Below are positions 27,201-40,987 of a stretch of 64,000 nt of DNA, one piece after another. The first letter of the stretch is position 1. Every line of letters starts with the position of its first letter. Origin of the DNA: Anarhynchus alexandrinus. Taxonomy: Eukaryota > Chordata > Aves > Charadriiformes > Charadriidae. Under the pieces are notes generated by a model. It made no database searches and was not told the origin of the DNA. It worked only from the letters and a program-made list of their open reading frames with translations. The stretch spans positions 1,264,099-1,328,098 of the forward strand of contig VUYV01000081.1 in the NCBI GenBank assembly GCA_008711295.1. The letters are read 5' to 3'. Made by a program: the position numbers and the translations under genes.

Positions 27201-27640
27201 AGGGCAACTAAGATGACTGAGGGGTTGGAGCATCTCCCGTATGAGGAGAGGCTGAGAGCGCTGGGACTCTTTAGCCTGGAGAAGAGAAGGCTGAGGGGAG
27301 ACCTTATTACTGCGTACAAGTATCTAAAGGGTGGGCTGAAGGAGGATGGAGCCAGACTCTTTCCAGTGGTTCCCAGTGACAGGACGAGGGGCAATGGGCA
27401 CAAGTTGGAACATAGGAAGTTCCGTTCAAATACACGGAAGAACTCCTTTCGGGTTGGGGTGGCAGAGCAGTGCACAGGCTGCCCAGGGGGGTGGGGGAGT
27501 CCCCTTCTCTGGAGGTTTTCAAGCCCCGCCTGGATGCAGTGCTGAGTGCTGTGCTCTGGGCAGTCCTGCTTTGGCAGGGGAGTGGGGCTGGGTGATCTCT
27601 AGAGGTCCCTTCCAACTCTGAAGATTCCGTGATTCCGTGA
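27201..27640 (+). mobile_element. CR1 with ATTCCGTG tail (plus strand)
   Basis: This 440-bp copy begins at AGGGCAACTAAGATGAC, in the coding region for the reverse transcriptase C-terminus. [18 protein letters not shown] and [19 protein letters not shown] can be read. It ends with ATTCCGTGATTCCGTGA. The tail and the [12 protein letters not shown] junction set it apart from the common group: here the frame runs through that junction without a stop, then shifts after VAEQCTG and ends at WMQC. The frames from 27138 to 27621 are therefore retrotransposon sequence, not a host gene. It is almost the same as the copy at 55755. Confidence 0.95.
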
Positions 27641-29228
27641 AAACCAAACCCACGGGCCAGAAATGACCTGGTGTCCCACCTCGCTCCCCCGTCATGCTGG
27701 GAGCCGCATCCCTCTGGGTGGCTGCCCGTACGGGGAGGTCAGAGGCACCAGGAACCGTGAGGCTCGTTGGAGCAGAGGTGTTTTACTTTGCAGCCGGGGC
27801 AGCTGTGGACAGCTCGTGTGGTCGAGTCACCTGGAGGCAACTCAGTAAGCTCCTACAATTCAACACCCTGTCTGAAACACCACCCCCTAAGGTGCCTTCT
27901 TCTGCCTCTATCCATGCTGCTCCTCTTAATGGAGAACTTCTTTTCTTCTTCCATGGCCATCACCACAGCAGTCTTTATCAAATGTCTCAACTTTTCTGAG
28001 AACTTTGACGTTCATAGCCAATATTTTTCTAATGCACGGAAATATTTTTTAAAAGGAAAAGAGGATGACATTCTAATATTTATCTGTGGTTCAAAATACT
28101 CAAGAAAGTATAAGATGCAAAACTCAAAAGATAAACAGACACTTCCATGGCTTTCAAAAATCACAGAATTTTAATATTTTGAATATATTAAATAAACCTT
28201 TTTTATTTTGGAGGCAGCTTCCAATAAAAAAAATCTGTTATTGCAATCAGTGAGGCACTAAGCTAATAGAGATACATAGTGTGATGAGGCTCTTCTTATT
28301 TGGTCTTAAACTTGACAGTGTAAAGATTTTTCACCTTCACACTGAGCTCAAATTGTTTACCCCTGAACAGTTATGAGGGCTTGAAAGTTCCCAGTCAAAA
28401 TACTGACTTGTTTTACCAGACCAGGTTTATAACATGCCGCTGGCAAGCAGGAGGCTCTTCAAAGTCTACATGATGAATCAATGCAGAAAACTATTGATAA
28501 TCTGAAGCGATCAGACCCCTGAGATCTGTGAATCTCGGGAACGAACTTCCTTTTAGGACTGACAGTGCCTCATTTTAGTCTTCCACTTCCTTTTCTTTCT
28601 GTTTTCAAGCGACTTGGTTAAACCATTGATAGCTCACAGGAAACCTTGGAGTTTGGTTCAGAACAGCAAACAATTTTCTAATCCTCCTCCGATTTGTGAT
28701 CTGACTGATGGCCGACTGCTGAATAGCCACTGACTGCACAGATTCGTATCTCACTAACAAAACAAAAACAAAACAAAAAGAAATTTCTGATATCTGAGGG
28801 AGGCATACACAGATTTTTACAGCCCTTTTTGGTTTTTTTAAATGTACCTGCTCAACTCAGGACTTTGAACTTCCTTCCAGGAAAAGGATGGATTCATTAA
28901 ATGTATCCAGGGACATCTTCAATCATAGACCACGTACTGAAACAGATCACACTTTGTTCTGGCTTACAGCCTGCTCCTCCCATATTTTGGTGAAGGGTTT
29001 TGTTTGATCAGCTTTGGCTCTAGAAGCCACGTTCAGCAGGTGACATCCTCAGTATGACTCTATCTTTTAAGCAATAAAGCATTGATGCAAAAGCACTATG
29101 GATCTCAGTTAGGTTAGAAATTAGGACTTAACAGAGGCAAGTTCCAGCTTTCTGTTCATATAAGGACTACCCCTGAGCTGTAGATTTTGAATTTGCTTAT
29201 TCAAAATACACCCCGCTTTGCAGCTGGG
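27641..29228. other. Unique sequence
   Basis: No gene or repeat is recognised, apart from an A/C simple tract (28755-28780, AACAAAAC-type). The three overlapping plus frames at 27663-28174 lack recognisable domains. Confidence 0.45.
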
Positions 29229-29545
29229 CTAGAGCTGGGGAAGGACTTTTTACTGGGGCATGGAGTGATAGGACGAGGGGGAATGGCTTCAAACTGGCAG
29301 AGGGCAGGTTCAGATTGAACATTAGGAAGAAGTTGTTCACTGTGAGGGTGGTGAGGCACTGTCCCAGGTTGCCCAGAGAGGTTGTTGAGGCCCCATCCCT
29401 GGAGGTGTTCAAGGCCAGGCTGGAGGTGGCCTTGGGCAGCCTGGTGTGGTGGGAGGTGTCCCTGCCTATGGCAGGGGGGTTGGAACTCGATGGTCTTCAA
29501 GGTCCTTTCCAACCTAAACCATTCTATGATTCAATGATTCTATGA
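29229..29545 (+). mobile_element. CR1 retrotransposon, 3' portion (plus strand)
   Basis: The copy starts inside the sequence AGAGCTGGGGAAGGAC and includes the shared TGGGGCATGGAGTGATAGG stop region. It continues through [16 protein letters not shown] and [18 protein letters not shown] coding sequence to the canonical 3' end and the tail ATTCTATGATTCAATGATTC. It is about 317 bp long, 5' truncated and non-functional. Confidence 0.95.
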
Positions 29546-32500
29546 CATCGAGAGTGTTTAAGAATGTTTCTCAGGACTCCCCATGAGCAACCTGCTCCCA
29601 CTCGTGCCGGCCCTTCATGGTGCCTCCTCTGGGCTTTCATGGCCTCCACAACACGTGCAGGCCCCCACCACAACCCCCGACATGTCAGCCCTCGCTCTGC
29701 TGCGAGGACACCCCCCACACCCCGTTGTGTCTCCACATGAAGCACGCTGAAATAAGCCACCAAAGCCAAGGGACAAGGCTGTGGCTGTTGGGTGTAGGTG
29801 ACAGCTAGTACTGGGGACCATCCAGGAAAACTAAACCCTACAGAAGCCTGTGAGCAGCTGAAATATTTCAACATTTTACATGGAAATTTGGAGAAGGGTA
29901 ACTGCTTCTTCAACTGAAGGACTTCAGTCGTGAGCGTTCGGCACTGTAGCACCAGCAAACTGCTGCACCTGATCTTTTCAAAGTGTCGTACAGACCTCAG
30001 GAGCCTCATCTTTATGACAAACGCTGACTACCAGCTACCCCCGTATCCGTGACAAATGGCACTGATCATGTGCTGTTTGTGCAATCAAAAGGATAGATAA
30101 GACCAAAAGCACATAGAAAAAACAACAGAGTAAAATTAAGCTTTGGTTAAAAATTAAGAAGCTGTATATACAGCTGGTAAAAGCATGCAAACAAACATAT
30201 ATATTATATTACAAAAGCCCTAGGTAAGAAGAAAAAGCTCAGAGTTTAAAAAATAAATGAGGGAACGTTTAGACACATCTAAGTGTAGAATTTACTTCTG
30301 TATCACACAACGTTTTTGCTCCCGGCTTTAACTTCTTCTTGGCCGATCCCTTCACCTCACCTCCTGCCATACACTTGAAGAGAACATCTTTACCTTGGTT
30401 TTATCTGAATGTATGTTCACAGGTGCCACTCGTTACAATCTTCTCATAGAGATATTTGAAAAAAAGAATTGCGTATATTTAAAAAATTAGGCAGAAATAT
30501 TTGTGTTGTAGTGCTCACATACTTTTCCTGTGAAGAGAAGAGAAACAGATGAATATTGTTACCATTATCCAACACCATTTAAATAGCAGAACGCTACAAA
30601 AACTGTTTCCAGTTTGCACATTTTTATAAATTTATTTACTAAGGACTAGAAGTAACTTTTTCCTCAGGGACATTACACAAGCAGTGAGAATATCCAAGTG
30701 GACTGAAAATACTAGTTATAAATTATCTATTCAGCTTTTATCCTCAAATACTGGCAAGCAGAGCTCGGAATTTAGGTTTCCTTTCCCCTTCCGTGGACTA
30801 TAAAAAAAAGCCCAAGGTTAAGAGGCAGAGCGGGATACTTGTAGTCCTCCTGCATCTTCATCCAACATCAAGCTTCAACATGTATCACACCAGGAAAAAC
30901 TACAACTGCTGCAGCAGATCGGGAGTTTTTTCCCTTTTACAAAATCATTTGGAAATGCTGAATTCCCCAAACTGAAACTTTTGAGCAGGAACGTACCAGC
31001 TTAAATTTAACTGAGTCTGCCATGAAATTGCTGACCAACGTGGAGGTGGCAGATGCCAGAAGGAAAGGTAAGCGTGTGGCTGGGGAGCAGGCCTGGGACG
31101 TGATCACCTGAGATGGGAAGTTCTTTGGATGCAGAAAGTGAGAACTGGCTCATACTATTGCCCCTCTCCTGTGCAAAGAACAAAGGTCTGCTTTTTCCCC
31201 AAAGCTGGGCATATCTTTGGAGGGGCTCCCCAACTTCTGAATAATAGTTGCCATTTCCTGACTATTAAAATGGAGGAAATAGCTGTTCCTTCACTCTTTT
31301 TTTTCGTGTTTGGATGAGTACTTGTACTCATCTGTTTACCATCTGCAGCTTTTCGGGAAATCTTTGTTCTTTTTTAGATACTCTTATTTTCTAGAATCTC
31401 CTTATAAGAAGAATATCTTTCCTTTGTTATGTATCCACTGCATCATAAACTTTTGCTATTCAAAGAAGGCTTTTTCCTTAAGTGAGAACACAATCTTTCT
31501 ATAAAAGCTGTGTAACAAAGATGGTTTAACGTAAAGTTTAGGGATTATGAAATGGTCATAAAACTGCCATAAAGTTCACTGTCTTGTTGACTGAAGGGTG
31601 CTTTGGAACATTTTTGTTCACTTGTTCTCTCACTAAAGCTGGTGTCACTTCACTTTAGAGAGGAAGACCTTTCCTGTTTTCTCCACTTTCAGCTTGGCTT
31701 CTCTGGTTTGGGCTAATGTGTTTTGGTTAAATGAGAAAAGATGACGACTGTTCTCGGAGATCTTCTCCAATTTGTGAAGATGATATACTGAACAGTAGTG
31801 GAGTCTTCATTCTCAGTCTACAGAGCAGACGTAGCAAACAGAAATACGCACTTTTTCTGCACTCTTGTTTCTGGCTCAGCTTAACTTCATATGATCGTGA
31901 TTATCCGCTTTGCTATACAACCAAGGCAACATCAGGCAAAACAGAGGAGAGTAATATAATGATTAATGCATAGATAATTTAGATAATATATGATATAGCA
32001 TGACAAGGACAGAAAGAGTACCTCTCGGTGACGTAACACGATGACTTCCTGGCATGCAACGCCAGTTGATAGGAACCAGAAGCCATTACCTTGCCAAGAA
32101 GCATTTAGAAATAATGTGAAACACTGACCTAATGCAATACAATTGATATTATTTTCCAAATCTAAGAAAATACTCACAGAGTTGCTTGACATAAAATAAT
32201 TCTTTGGTTCATGAATGTTTCTGTAACTGAAATTCCAGAATTTTCAGAAGATGTCAATAGTCAAACGCAAGGAAATTCACAGGATAAAACAATTTTTAAA
32301 AATGTAATACAGGGACCACGTTATTTTATATTCATTCTGTAGCACTAAAAATATTACCTGGTAGAGAAATTATGTATGGATTCCTGAATGGCTTTTTGCT
32401 GAGGCTGTGTGTAGGAGGGATAGCAGTTGGGAATGGCTGCAGCGGTCCGTGTCGCTTAGAAAGCTGCTCGTACGAATGGCGTGTGCTCTTCTGTCCCAGT

Positions 32501-34003
32501 AGTTCGTTGTGATGCACTGTCAAAGTTTGCAGCTTCTTCCGAAGAAACCAGCCAAGCATCACATAGGCTTCTGTGTCCTCTGTGTATCTGCTGTGTCCTC
32601 TGTGTATCATCTTCTGTGCATAAAGCAGAATTTCCGTGCACCCACCTATAAGAGTCATCACCGTGGGGTTTTCTTAGGCTTCTTCTACGGTGTTCCACAG
32701 CTTTCCCATAGTCCATGCTGGCCACCAGCCATGTGCTTTTATTAACATGGTGCTAAGCCAACGCTAATATTCTTTTCCTCTCCAGCAGGTTTTATTAGAT
32801 GGGGCTAACCTCAGTCGCACAGCTTCTGATTCAAATCTGGCTCACATTTATGTGCTTTAGAGAGGGGATAAAGTTCTTACATAGCTGTCTGCAAAATTTC
32901 ATTTCACTGCAGCCTTCATTGAAGCACAAGGTGACAGTATTTTACTGGCTCTAGTGGTGAAATTTTTTAACTGAAATCGGGTATTAACAATTTAAAAGCA
33001 GAGAATTTTCACATTTATCTAAATAAGAGATCTAAACTATCAAAATAGAGTTTTTGGGGCAGAGCTGGCTGACTATTCACTAAAGGGACTGTGAATGTCA
33101 TAAAACACGATATCTCACTCAGAATAGAATTAAAGTCCTATGTACCCATATCCTTCTTTCCTAGACCAAAATATGTCCTTTCCTGAGCTACCGTATATCC
33201 TACACTTTTTACGTACTTCATCCTGCAGCTGCTTATTAGATGGTTTTGACGCTTCTGCTTTCCCTGCGTATGCTCTGCAGGAAACATCTATAGGAAATGC
33301 TCTTAAATTCAAAGTCAAAATAATTTATTTAAGAGCAGTTGAATGTGTATATAAAAGTTCGCCATACTGCACTTAGATCACGATCTTGAAAGTGACTTTA
33401 AGTGAAGGAAGAGCTTTGATAGTTCTTTGAAAGCCCGTTTCCTAGGGATTTCATTAGGAAACCTCATCAGCTTGAAGGTTCCTCTAGTGACTGCAGTAAA
33501 TATCTATCCACAGGCAGTGGTTTAAATATGATTTCTATTCATTAAGTTGGTTTATATTGAAAAAAAAATTACTACTTTCCACTTGTCATCCAGGTTTTTT
33601 CTCACGGTTTTAGTTCTAATTTCCCAAACTCTATTTATCTCATCATCAGAGTTTATCGAATATGATAAAATTGATCCTATTTTGCCCACAATTACTAGAA
33701 ACCATATCTCCTAAACATGTTTTTGCCTTCCTTCTCTCCAGGTCATTTATTCTGGTCTACAGGTACTTAAATTGGTTTGACTTGGTTTATTAATTTCCTG
33801 ACACATCATGCCTATTAAATTGTCCTTTCCAAATGCATCCAAATGTATAATTATCATCAACACATACCCACTCAACAAATATCTTGCTGTAGTCATTAGA
33901 TTTTTTAGGTCCATATTTTCCATAGCACTTCTGGGGACTTTATCTTTTTTAATAATGGAACTTTATTTGTATTTTCTCCAGATAATGTGAGACTTCTGCT
34001 ACA
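29546..34003. other. Unique sequence, no gene recognised
   Basis: A C-rich, more G+C-rich segment at 29570-29800 follows the CR1 tail. Beyond it the sequence is A+T-rich. A 20-bp unit (CTGTGTCCTCTGTGTAT) is duplicated at 32571 and 32591. No exon, RNA gene or transposon family is recognised. Confidence 0.45.
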
Positions 34004-34158
34004 TTGAGGCCCCATCCCTGGAGGTGTTCAAGGCCAGGCTGGACGTGGCCTTGGGCAGCCTGGGCTGGTGGGAGGTGTCCCTGCCTATGGCAGGGGGGTT
34101 GGAACTCGATGATCTTCAAGGTCCTTTCCAACCTAAACCATTCTATCATTCTATGATT
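34004..34158 (+). mobile_element. CR1 3' end (plus strand)
   Basis: About 155 bp run from TTGAGGCCCCATCCCTGGAG through GGCAGCCTGGGCTGG and CCTATGGCAGGGGGGTTGG to the tail CATTCTATCATTCTATGATT. It is a short, 5'-truncated common-group CR1 with a well-preserved 3' end. Confidence 0.95.
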
Positions 34159-37100
34159 AAAAGATTATTTTAAACTACTGACAACAGGATACTTTCTTCT
34201 CCAGTCCCATTAAGGTTAAATTCTCTCACATGCAGAGTCTCTCACCCCCTCAGAATAAATTCTGAAGATTTAAACGTTAAATAACCTTTGCTAAGAGACC
34301 CCTCAGTATACAGAACATCAAAAAAATTAGCCAAGTTCTGGTCACTTTAGTTTAGTCCAGCACCTCCTAAAGCAACAAAAATTCCCGTTGACCTCAAAAG
34401 ATCAAGTTCTTTTTGCATACACTCATTAAAGTTGTTAGAGCAGGAGACAAGGGAAAAATCTGACACTGAGTCTATTAAATTTGATGTAACTTGAATTCAT
34501 TTAGTTTTCAGAGACCTATTTGCATCCTCACTAACAGATAAATGAAGGAAAAACAGTATGCAGTGACAACATTTCGTGTAGGAGCAATCTATTTTCATGT
34601 GTAATCTCCAACACCCATCAGAGCAGGTGAGGGACATCAGACTGACTTCATTGTGCTTTTTATACCACAACGAGGTGATGTTCAGAAAGGTATGTAAATA
34701 ACATACCGCTGCGTGGGACCGAGTTTATATAAGTCTGACTAGTTCGGAGAGTTTAATATAAAGATACATATGCGATATTCACTAAAGCAGCACAACACAT
34801 TTGTCTTGAAAGTGCTTATTTGGTATTAGGGAAAAGAAAGTAGAGCTGTCCCTTGTTAGCAAAGAAATGACATGTTTTTATATATATACAGAAGAAATCC
34901 GACAGGAGGGAATGTTCAATGTTCAAATTTCACTTCCAAAGGATGAAGTCGTTCATCCACGGGGGAAAGGCCGTTACGCGCAGAGGTAAAGCGGCTCCTG
35001 TTGGCCGAGTCTTTGGATGAACCTTTCGGTTTTTGAATTAGTGAACAATTCATCCTGATCCTTGAAAACTTTTCAAGTCTGACTATTGCCTATAGTACAC
35101 CCGCGTTTGTCTGAGATCAAACCCCGGGGAAGTTGCCCGAAATGTAGCGCACTAGTTAATTCAATCTAAAATAGCCTTCTCGAGAAGGTGTGGGCGTTAT
35201 TTATTTGCTTGTTTTGTTTACCCAACATCTTACCACCGATTGTTTGGTAAAAGTCCTTAATTAAAGCTGGGTGTTATTGTGAGCAGCCCGATTGGTTTTA
35301 CGAAGGAGCAGAGCTTCCAAGAAAGCTCCGTTACCCTCACCGTAGAAGGAAGAAGCACATTTGTCTTGCTTCGCGTCAACCTTATTTTTTTCTTACCAGT
35401 AAAGTAGTGGAGTTTGAAAGCCAGACGCTGCGGCTTGGGGAAAGAAATGTCAGACCCGTTTGGCATCACAAATGCAAGGCGAGTAACTGCAACTGCCTGT
35501 AGAAAAAGCCGAAGAGGACATCTGCCTGCGTGCGAAGCGTAGGCGGGTATCTGACGGCACACAGACACACTGTTCGCAGCTTCGCCGGACCCTTTATGTA
35601 ACTTTCGTATGTTGCAGAAAGTTAAGAAAAGCGTTAAAAGACAGTGGGAACAATTCTCTAACAGCTTCACCCGCCTGCACGGGACAAAGGACTCCACAAG
35701 CTGGAAACCAGTCAATTGGGTGCCTGCTTGCCCAACAGCGGCAACAACAACGCCAAGAAAATTATCTTAATGGGCTTCTTTCCCTGTGTTTGGGTCGCTA
35801 CAATTCTGTCCCAGCTACATTTACTGGCAAACTTACCAAACAAACACGGCTGTCCAAACTCTCCATCTTGTCCCCTGGCTGAAAGTGGAAGTTTGATTAT
35901 CCACGCCCTTGTTGTGGGCTGATCGTTATCTCTCAGTATCTGATTTGTGGGGTGCTATTTTTGTGAGGCAAACAGGGCCAACAGAGCCGCGTACAAGCAC
36001 GGTCTGTAGGTTTTCTGTCTTCTGCCAACTAATTGTTAGCAAGATATCTGGTGAAGGATCTATTGCTTCGCTTTAATTGTTGGGAAAACAATGCTCACAC
36101 TGTGTGCACCTTTCCGCGGAGAGAAGCAAAAGGAGCCGGAAGCAGACGAAGAAATAGGTCTTCCACTTCTTTTAGCCGTCCGCAAGGAATGTGTACGAAA
36201 CCCTATGTAAAACTTCACTCGAGTCCAATTCTCCCAAGCTGAGAGGCAGCAATACTGGTCAGCATGACTGGGAATAACCCATGTGCTTTAGATACACCTT
36301 CCCAGTTCAGTCACTTATGTCAAATGAATGATTATACTTGAACAGAACTCCTGCTTGGAGCAGAAGAATAAAAATACAGGATATGGGGAGCATCACTCTT
36401 GCTCTGCGTTCCAACTCCTAAGAGCGAATTCTTTCACATCCTTTATCATAAAGCCTATTTTTAAACTAGAATATTAATTCAGATGATTTGTATTCACTGT
36501 GTGAAAACTTGCCATATGAAACTGCAGATAAGGCTGAAGGATGGAAAGGGATACAAAAGCAGAATCACTGACCGTGATTGAAGGGTCCGTTGCAGAACCA
36601 CGAAAAACAGCCATAGCCACCGCAGAGGCCAAAGGCTTCTGAGAAACCTCTTGAAACACTTCTAAAAATTTACTCGTGCCTTGGGCAAGATCTTATAATT
36701 GTACCACATATCAATCTGTGTACCTCAAGTTTTAGATGAGATTCGTCAGGCTCATTAAAAACGTGGCACTGGTTATTTTTTTTTTCCTACCACAATGCTG
36801 TGTCTCACCCTGATCTTTGTAGTTTCCCAGAAAGTTGGTCCTGGGAGACCGGGCCCAGGGGAAGCCAGAGGAGAGCTCTGCATGCTTCTTCATATACGTA
36901 GCTGGGTCTCAAAGAGCAAATAATCCGAGGGGATAATCTGTGGATAGGATTCAAAACCACGCTAATACCAGCAGCAGCAGTTCTGCCAAAGCAGCTATAT
37001 TGTGCCCATATTTAGGGAGAAAAGCAAGCAGGGTCAAGAACTATTCTCCTATGTTTTGCATCTGACAGAGCTGTTTCATGTCAACAAGGCCAAAAAGACC

Positions 37101-40100
37101 ATGGTTTTGGGAAAAAAACTCGTCGTTGAATTCAGTCCAGGAAAACAATGTGAGGACCATTTCTCAAGCAGAGAACGGCTCAGGGGCAATTTCAAATGGG
37201 GGCAGAAATCCAGGCTGGGCTGGAAGTCCAACTGCGTTTTGCATTTGTTTGCACTTGGGCCACAAGCAGACAATTAAAATGCAAGAGCTGCGTCCTCGTA
37301 ATCTCTGCTGTCACCTGGACCGGGAGGGAGGAGGCTGTTCCTGGACCTGGCTCCTGCTGGGTGACACCCGGTCTGTGGTCCCCAGCCTACAAACCTGGTT
37401 TGCTCTGGGCATGTTTCGCAAGGCTGTCACCCTCAGGGCCTGCTCCTCCATTTTACCATTTGGTCCATTTGGGTTTTTGTATCGTAAGACCTTCTTCTAA
37501 CATGTTTACTGCTGGAACTACTTCTAACCCCCAGTACCACCTTCTTAGCAATTTTACACTATTTATCACCTAAGACAAGATTATTGGGTAGGCATCCCAA
37601 CTCTTGCATATCAGTGCAGTTGAACTGTTGTGATTTCAGTCTGTCCTGAAAAGGCTGTGATGTATCTTTGATTACAAATTGCAATTTTAATGTTAAAATG
37701 ACAAGTTTTGCATTTCATCAAGCATAGCCCCAAATGAAAACCTGAAAAATAAGGCATATGGCAACAAGCGCTATGAAAATAAGATGTGAAAGGTATAATT
37801 TGTTATTCAACAACTACTGATTAGCAAAATATTAAAAAGAAAGTGCAATCGTAAAGTAAAATCATAAAAAGAACTGTGAAAAAGGCATGGAAAATCAGCA
37901 GTGGCTAATCTATATAATCAGATACTTTCTGGTTTGTGCGATGAATTGGTAGAAAACAGAGAGAGGAAAATATTAAACTTCACACTGAACTATGCTGCTC
38001 AACTATTAACTGGAGCTATCATTCTGGTTTTATACAATTTCAGAGAACGTTAAACTTACTACAGCTGCAGATGACTCGTTTGGAAGGGAGGGCGCCGCGG
38101 GTAACAATTTTGTGTAGAATAATTGCACTTCAAAACTTTGTAATGGAATTTCCCCGTGCATCTATAAACGTACCGGTGGAGCGAAAATATGTATGCTTCC
38201 CGCATTATTAGAAAGCTGAAATTTTACACACACAACCTATTTACATTTCAAAATCAGTCTTACACGCCGAAATGGTACTTTTGAGGGTATATTTTAAAAA
38301 GCAGATTGATGGCCCTCCTGGGGAAGAGAGTAACACGGGAACACAAACACCGCAGTGTGAGAATGACTCAAAATTTCCTGGCTATAATTTTCCATTCACA
38401 GGAGTAGAATCGATCGGACCCGAAAGTCTGAGCTGCCACCAATGGGCTGCACAGTCTCTGGCTGCAGTCTGGCGAGGAGAGAGGTTGGTTGCAATAGTTA
38501 CAACAGAATTACTGAAAATATCGCGGCAATTATGGCAAAATAATACCTATGCCAGTATTACCGTGACCATGCTTTTACAACGGTAGGAAGTCACAAAAGC
38601 AAAACGCTCATGGGTTGGCGTATAAAAAGATTTTGTATGGTCCCTGTGAGATGCCCTCTGGCCCTTCCTAAGTCTGCCCAACGTTTGGAGGATTTGCCGC
38701 ATCGTTTGTGGTGGGAGGGTGTCCCCCGCAGAGAACCGGAGGTGCAAAGGCACTCGGGGGTCCTGTGGGACACGTGAGAGGCACCGTCTCTGCAGGAGGG
38801 AGCACGGGGCTCGGCGACCTGGGACTCCTCTTCCCAGCACCGGTGCTGGGAGGCTGCAGGCTTTGGGGATATGCACCCCAAAACAGCTGGTGGATCCTAC
38901 AGAACCGCCGCTCAGGAGAAGACTTGGTGTTGCTTCAGAAAGTTCTGGTCCTGTTTTTCCAAAGAAACTCTTGTAATAAATTCCCTTTTTGTGGAAAATA
39001 TAAATATTGTCAGTCCTCACGCCCACTGAAAACAAAAGCTTCAAAATATTGGAATTCCACCCCCGAATGAAAAGTCCAAGCTTTAGTAAACAGGTCCTTT
39101 TGTTTGTCTGTTCTTTTGTTTAATCTCCCCTTTGTTTTGGATTTCTTTTGCATACTGTTCCGTATAACATCGTGAGCCGGAGCTGTTTCTTGGGCAGCTT
39201 GGCAGAGAGGTTCTGCACAGCAACTTCTTTAGTTATCAGCTGGATTTTCAAAGTGTTGGATGTTATTGGATTAACCCAGAAATTGCAATCATAAAATGAA
39301 TAATATATTTTAAGCTATTAAATGTGGTCTAAAATACTATCGGTGTGTGTGTGGGGGGAAGTGGCTTTAAGTTTATTTTCAGTTTAACAACATCTTGTCC
39401 CAAATTTACATTTTCTCATTTCTTTCGTTTGATTAAACATGAACATGAGGCTCTTCAGGCATCAAGACTGATCGAGATGATGGGAGACAAGCGTATCCCT
39501 TGTGTGTTCCTTTCCCGAAATGGACCGCTGTCGCCTTAGCATCAGTTAGACCTCTCTCTGACACGCAAAGCTGTTGGTAAACTATATATACACATTTTAA
39601 GCTCTTGAACTTCCCCCAGCTGCCTCGCTGCTGCTCTCAGTGAACACCTCCACGGCGCCGGTGTGGTCAAACAGGCTAATTAGCCCTCCTTGGGATTTAG
39701 GCCACAGTATTAGCCACGGTCTCCTTCTCACACACAAATATTTCCGTCCCTACCGCGAAACAAGAGCGCAAAGCCAACCCTGGGTTAGCAGCAAGCGCGA
39801 GCTCCGCCACTGTGGCATTTAAATCTTCATCAAAGCCGCCGCAGACCGAGCTGACCTTTTGTTAACAGGAGCCAGCCCTTCGTGCCGCCCCAGCAAAAGT
39901 TTGCTTTAACCAATTTGCTCTTCAAAAGTGTAAAACACTTCATGTTTGCTTCTTAAAAATTACTCTCTTGTTACATTTCAAAGTTACCACTGATAACAAA
40001 ACCTACAAACCTCAAAGTAAACAAAAGGCCAAAAGAAAGAAAACAGAGCATTTCTGAAAAGGTTATACAAATAGCTGTAAGAACTGCTAAAGCCTTTTTT

Positions 40101-40534
40101 TTTTTTTTTACTTTTGGATAGAAAGTATTAAGCTTGCTTTGCATTCTTAGGCCAATAAACCACAACACCCCAATGGATTTTAAAACAAGTTTTAAAGTAG
40201 GTAATTGCCATAGCCTGCATTAAAGGGCTTATGCACCGCTGGACCTTCCGCAGCCCACACCACTTGTTACGTGCAGGCAAGAAGGCTTTGAGCCTCAGTT
40301 CTATGGATTTGGGGAACAAGTAACATTCAGCTATTTGCCCTCTGAATATCAACGTATGTCCACAGCCTGGTACCCGAAAGTTTCCTTGTCTGCGGCGCCT
40401 CGTTCCAAGTGTTTGTGTGGCTTCTCCCTCTGCCCTCCTGCCACGGCCGCCGTGGGTTGTGTCTCGCCCCTGCCCTGTGCTGGGGGGCGCCAGGCAGGGC
40501 ACACATCCCCGGGGGTCACTGACGCAGCACTGAC
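34159..40534. other. Long unique stretch, no gene recognised
   Basis: More than 6 kb have no CR1. A CpG-richer zone lies around 35300-35650 with a 152-residue minus-strand frame of no recognisable family. T-rich and A-rich runs occur (for example poly-T at 40095-40110). The segment 38640-38930 is G+C-rich with overlapping frames on both strands, again without a domain. I see no RNA gene. Confidence 0.45.
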
Positions 40535-40987
40535 GCCTCATCCTCCTCCTCATCCTCCCGCGTAGGGCACACGCAGGGGACACCTCATCCTCTCCTCNNN
40601 NNNNNNNNNNNNNNNNNNNNNNNNNNNNNNNNNNNNNNNNNNNNNNNNNNNNNNNNNNNNNNNNNGGCCTGCAGGAGACGCCTCATCCTCATCCTCATCC
40701 TCCTGCACAGGGTATGCACAGGGGATGCCTCATCCTCCTCCTCATCCTCCCATGTAGGGCACAAGCAGGGGACGCCTCATCCTCCTCCTCATCCTCCCGC
40801 GTAGGGCACATGCAGGGGACGCCTCATCCTCATCCTCATCCTCCTGCACAGGGTATGCACAGGGGATGCCTCATCCTCCTCCTCATCCTCCCACACAGGG
40901 TACGTGCAGGGGATGCCTCATCCTCCTCCTCATCCTCCCACATAGGGTACGTGCAGGGGACGCCTCATCCTCCTCATCCTCCCGCGT
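40535..40987. repeat. 47-bp minisatellite with higher-order repeat, gap inside
   Basis: The motif GCCTCATCCTC recurs at 40535, 40582 (as ACCTCATCC), 40680, 40727, 40774, 40821, 40868, 40915 and 40962, with an exact 47-bp period on each side of the gap. Each unit is a (TCC/TCATCC)-rich half followed by a half of the type CCCGCGTAGGGCACATGCAGGGGA. Units at 40680 and 40821 share a distinctive version (CATCCTCATCCTCCTGCAC), so a 141-bp, three-unit higher-order repeat is visible. Because 47 is not a multiple of three, any frame cycles through Leu/Ile-Leu-, Ser- and Pro/His-rich peptides. The 91-residue frame here is thus an artefact of the repeat, not a protein. Confidence 0.95.
40598..40665. other. 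Assembly gap (68 N) inside the minisatellite
   Basis: A run of 68 N interrupts the 47-bp array. Units flanking it at 40582 and 40680 are 98 bases apart, 4 more than two whole units, so the stated gap length is probably only approximate. Confidence 0.97.

Noticed and set aside
35257..35715. 152-residue minus-strand frame in a CpG-richer zone
   Set aside because: There is no domain or family resemblance and no splice or promoter evidence beyond composition.
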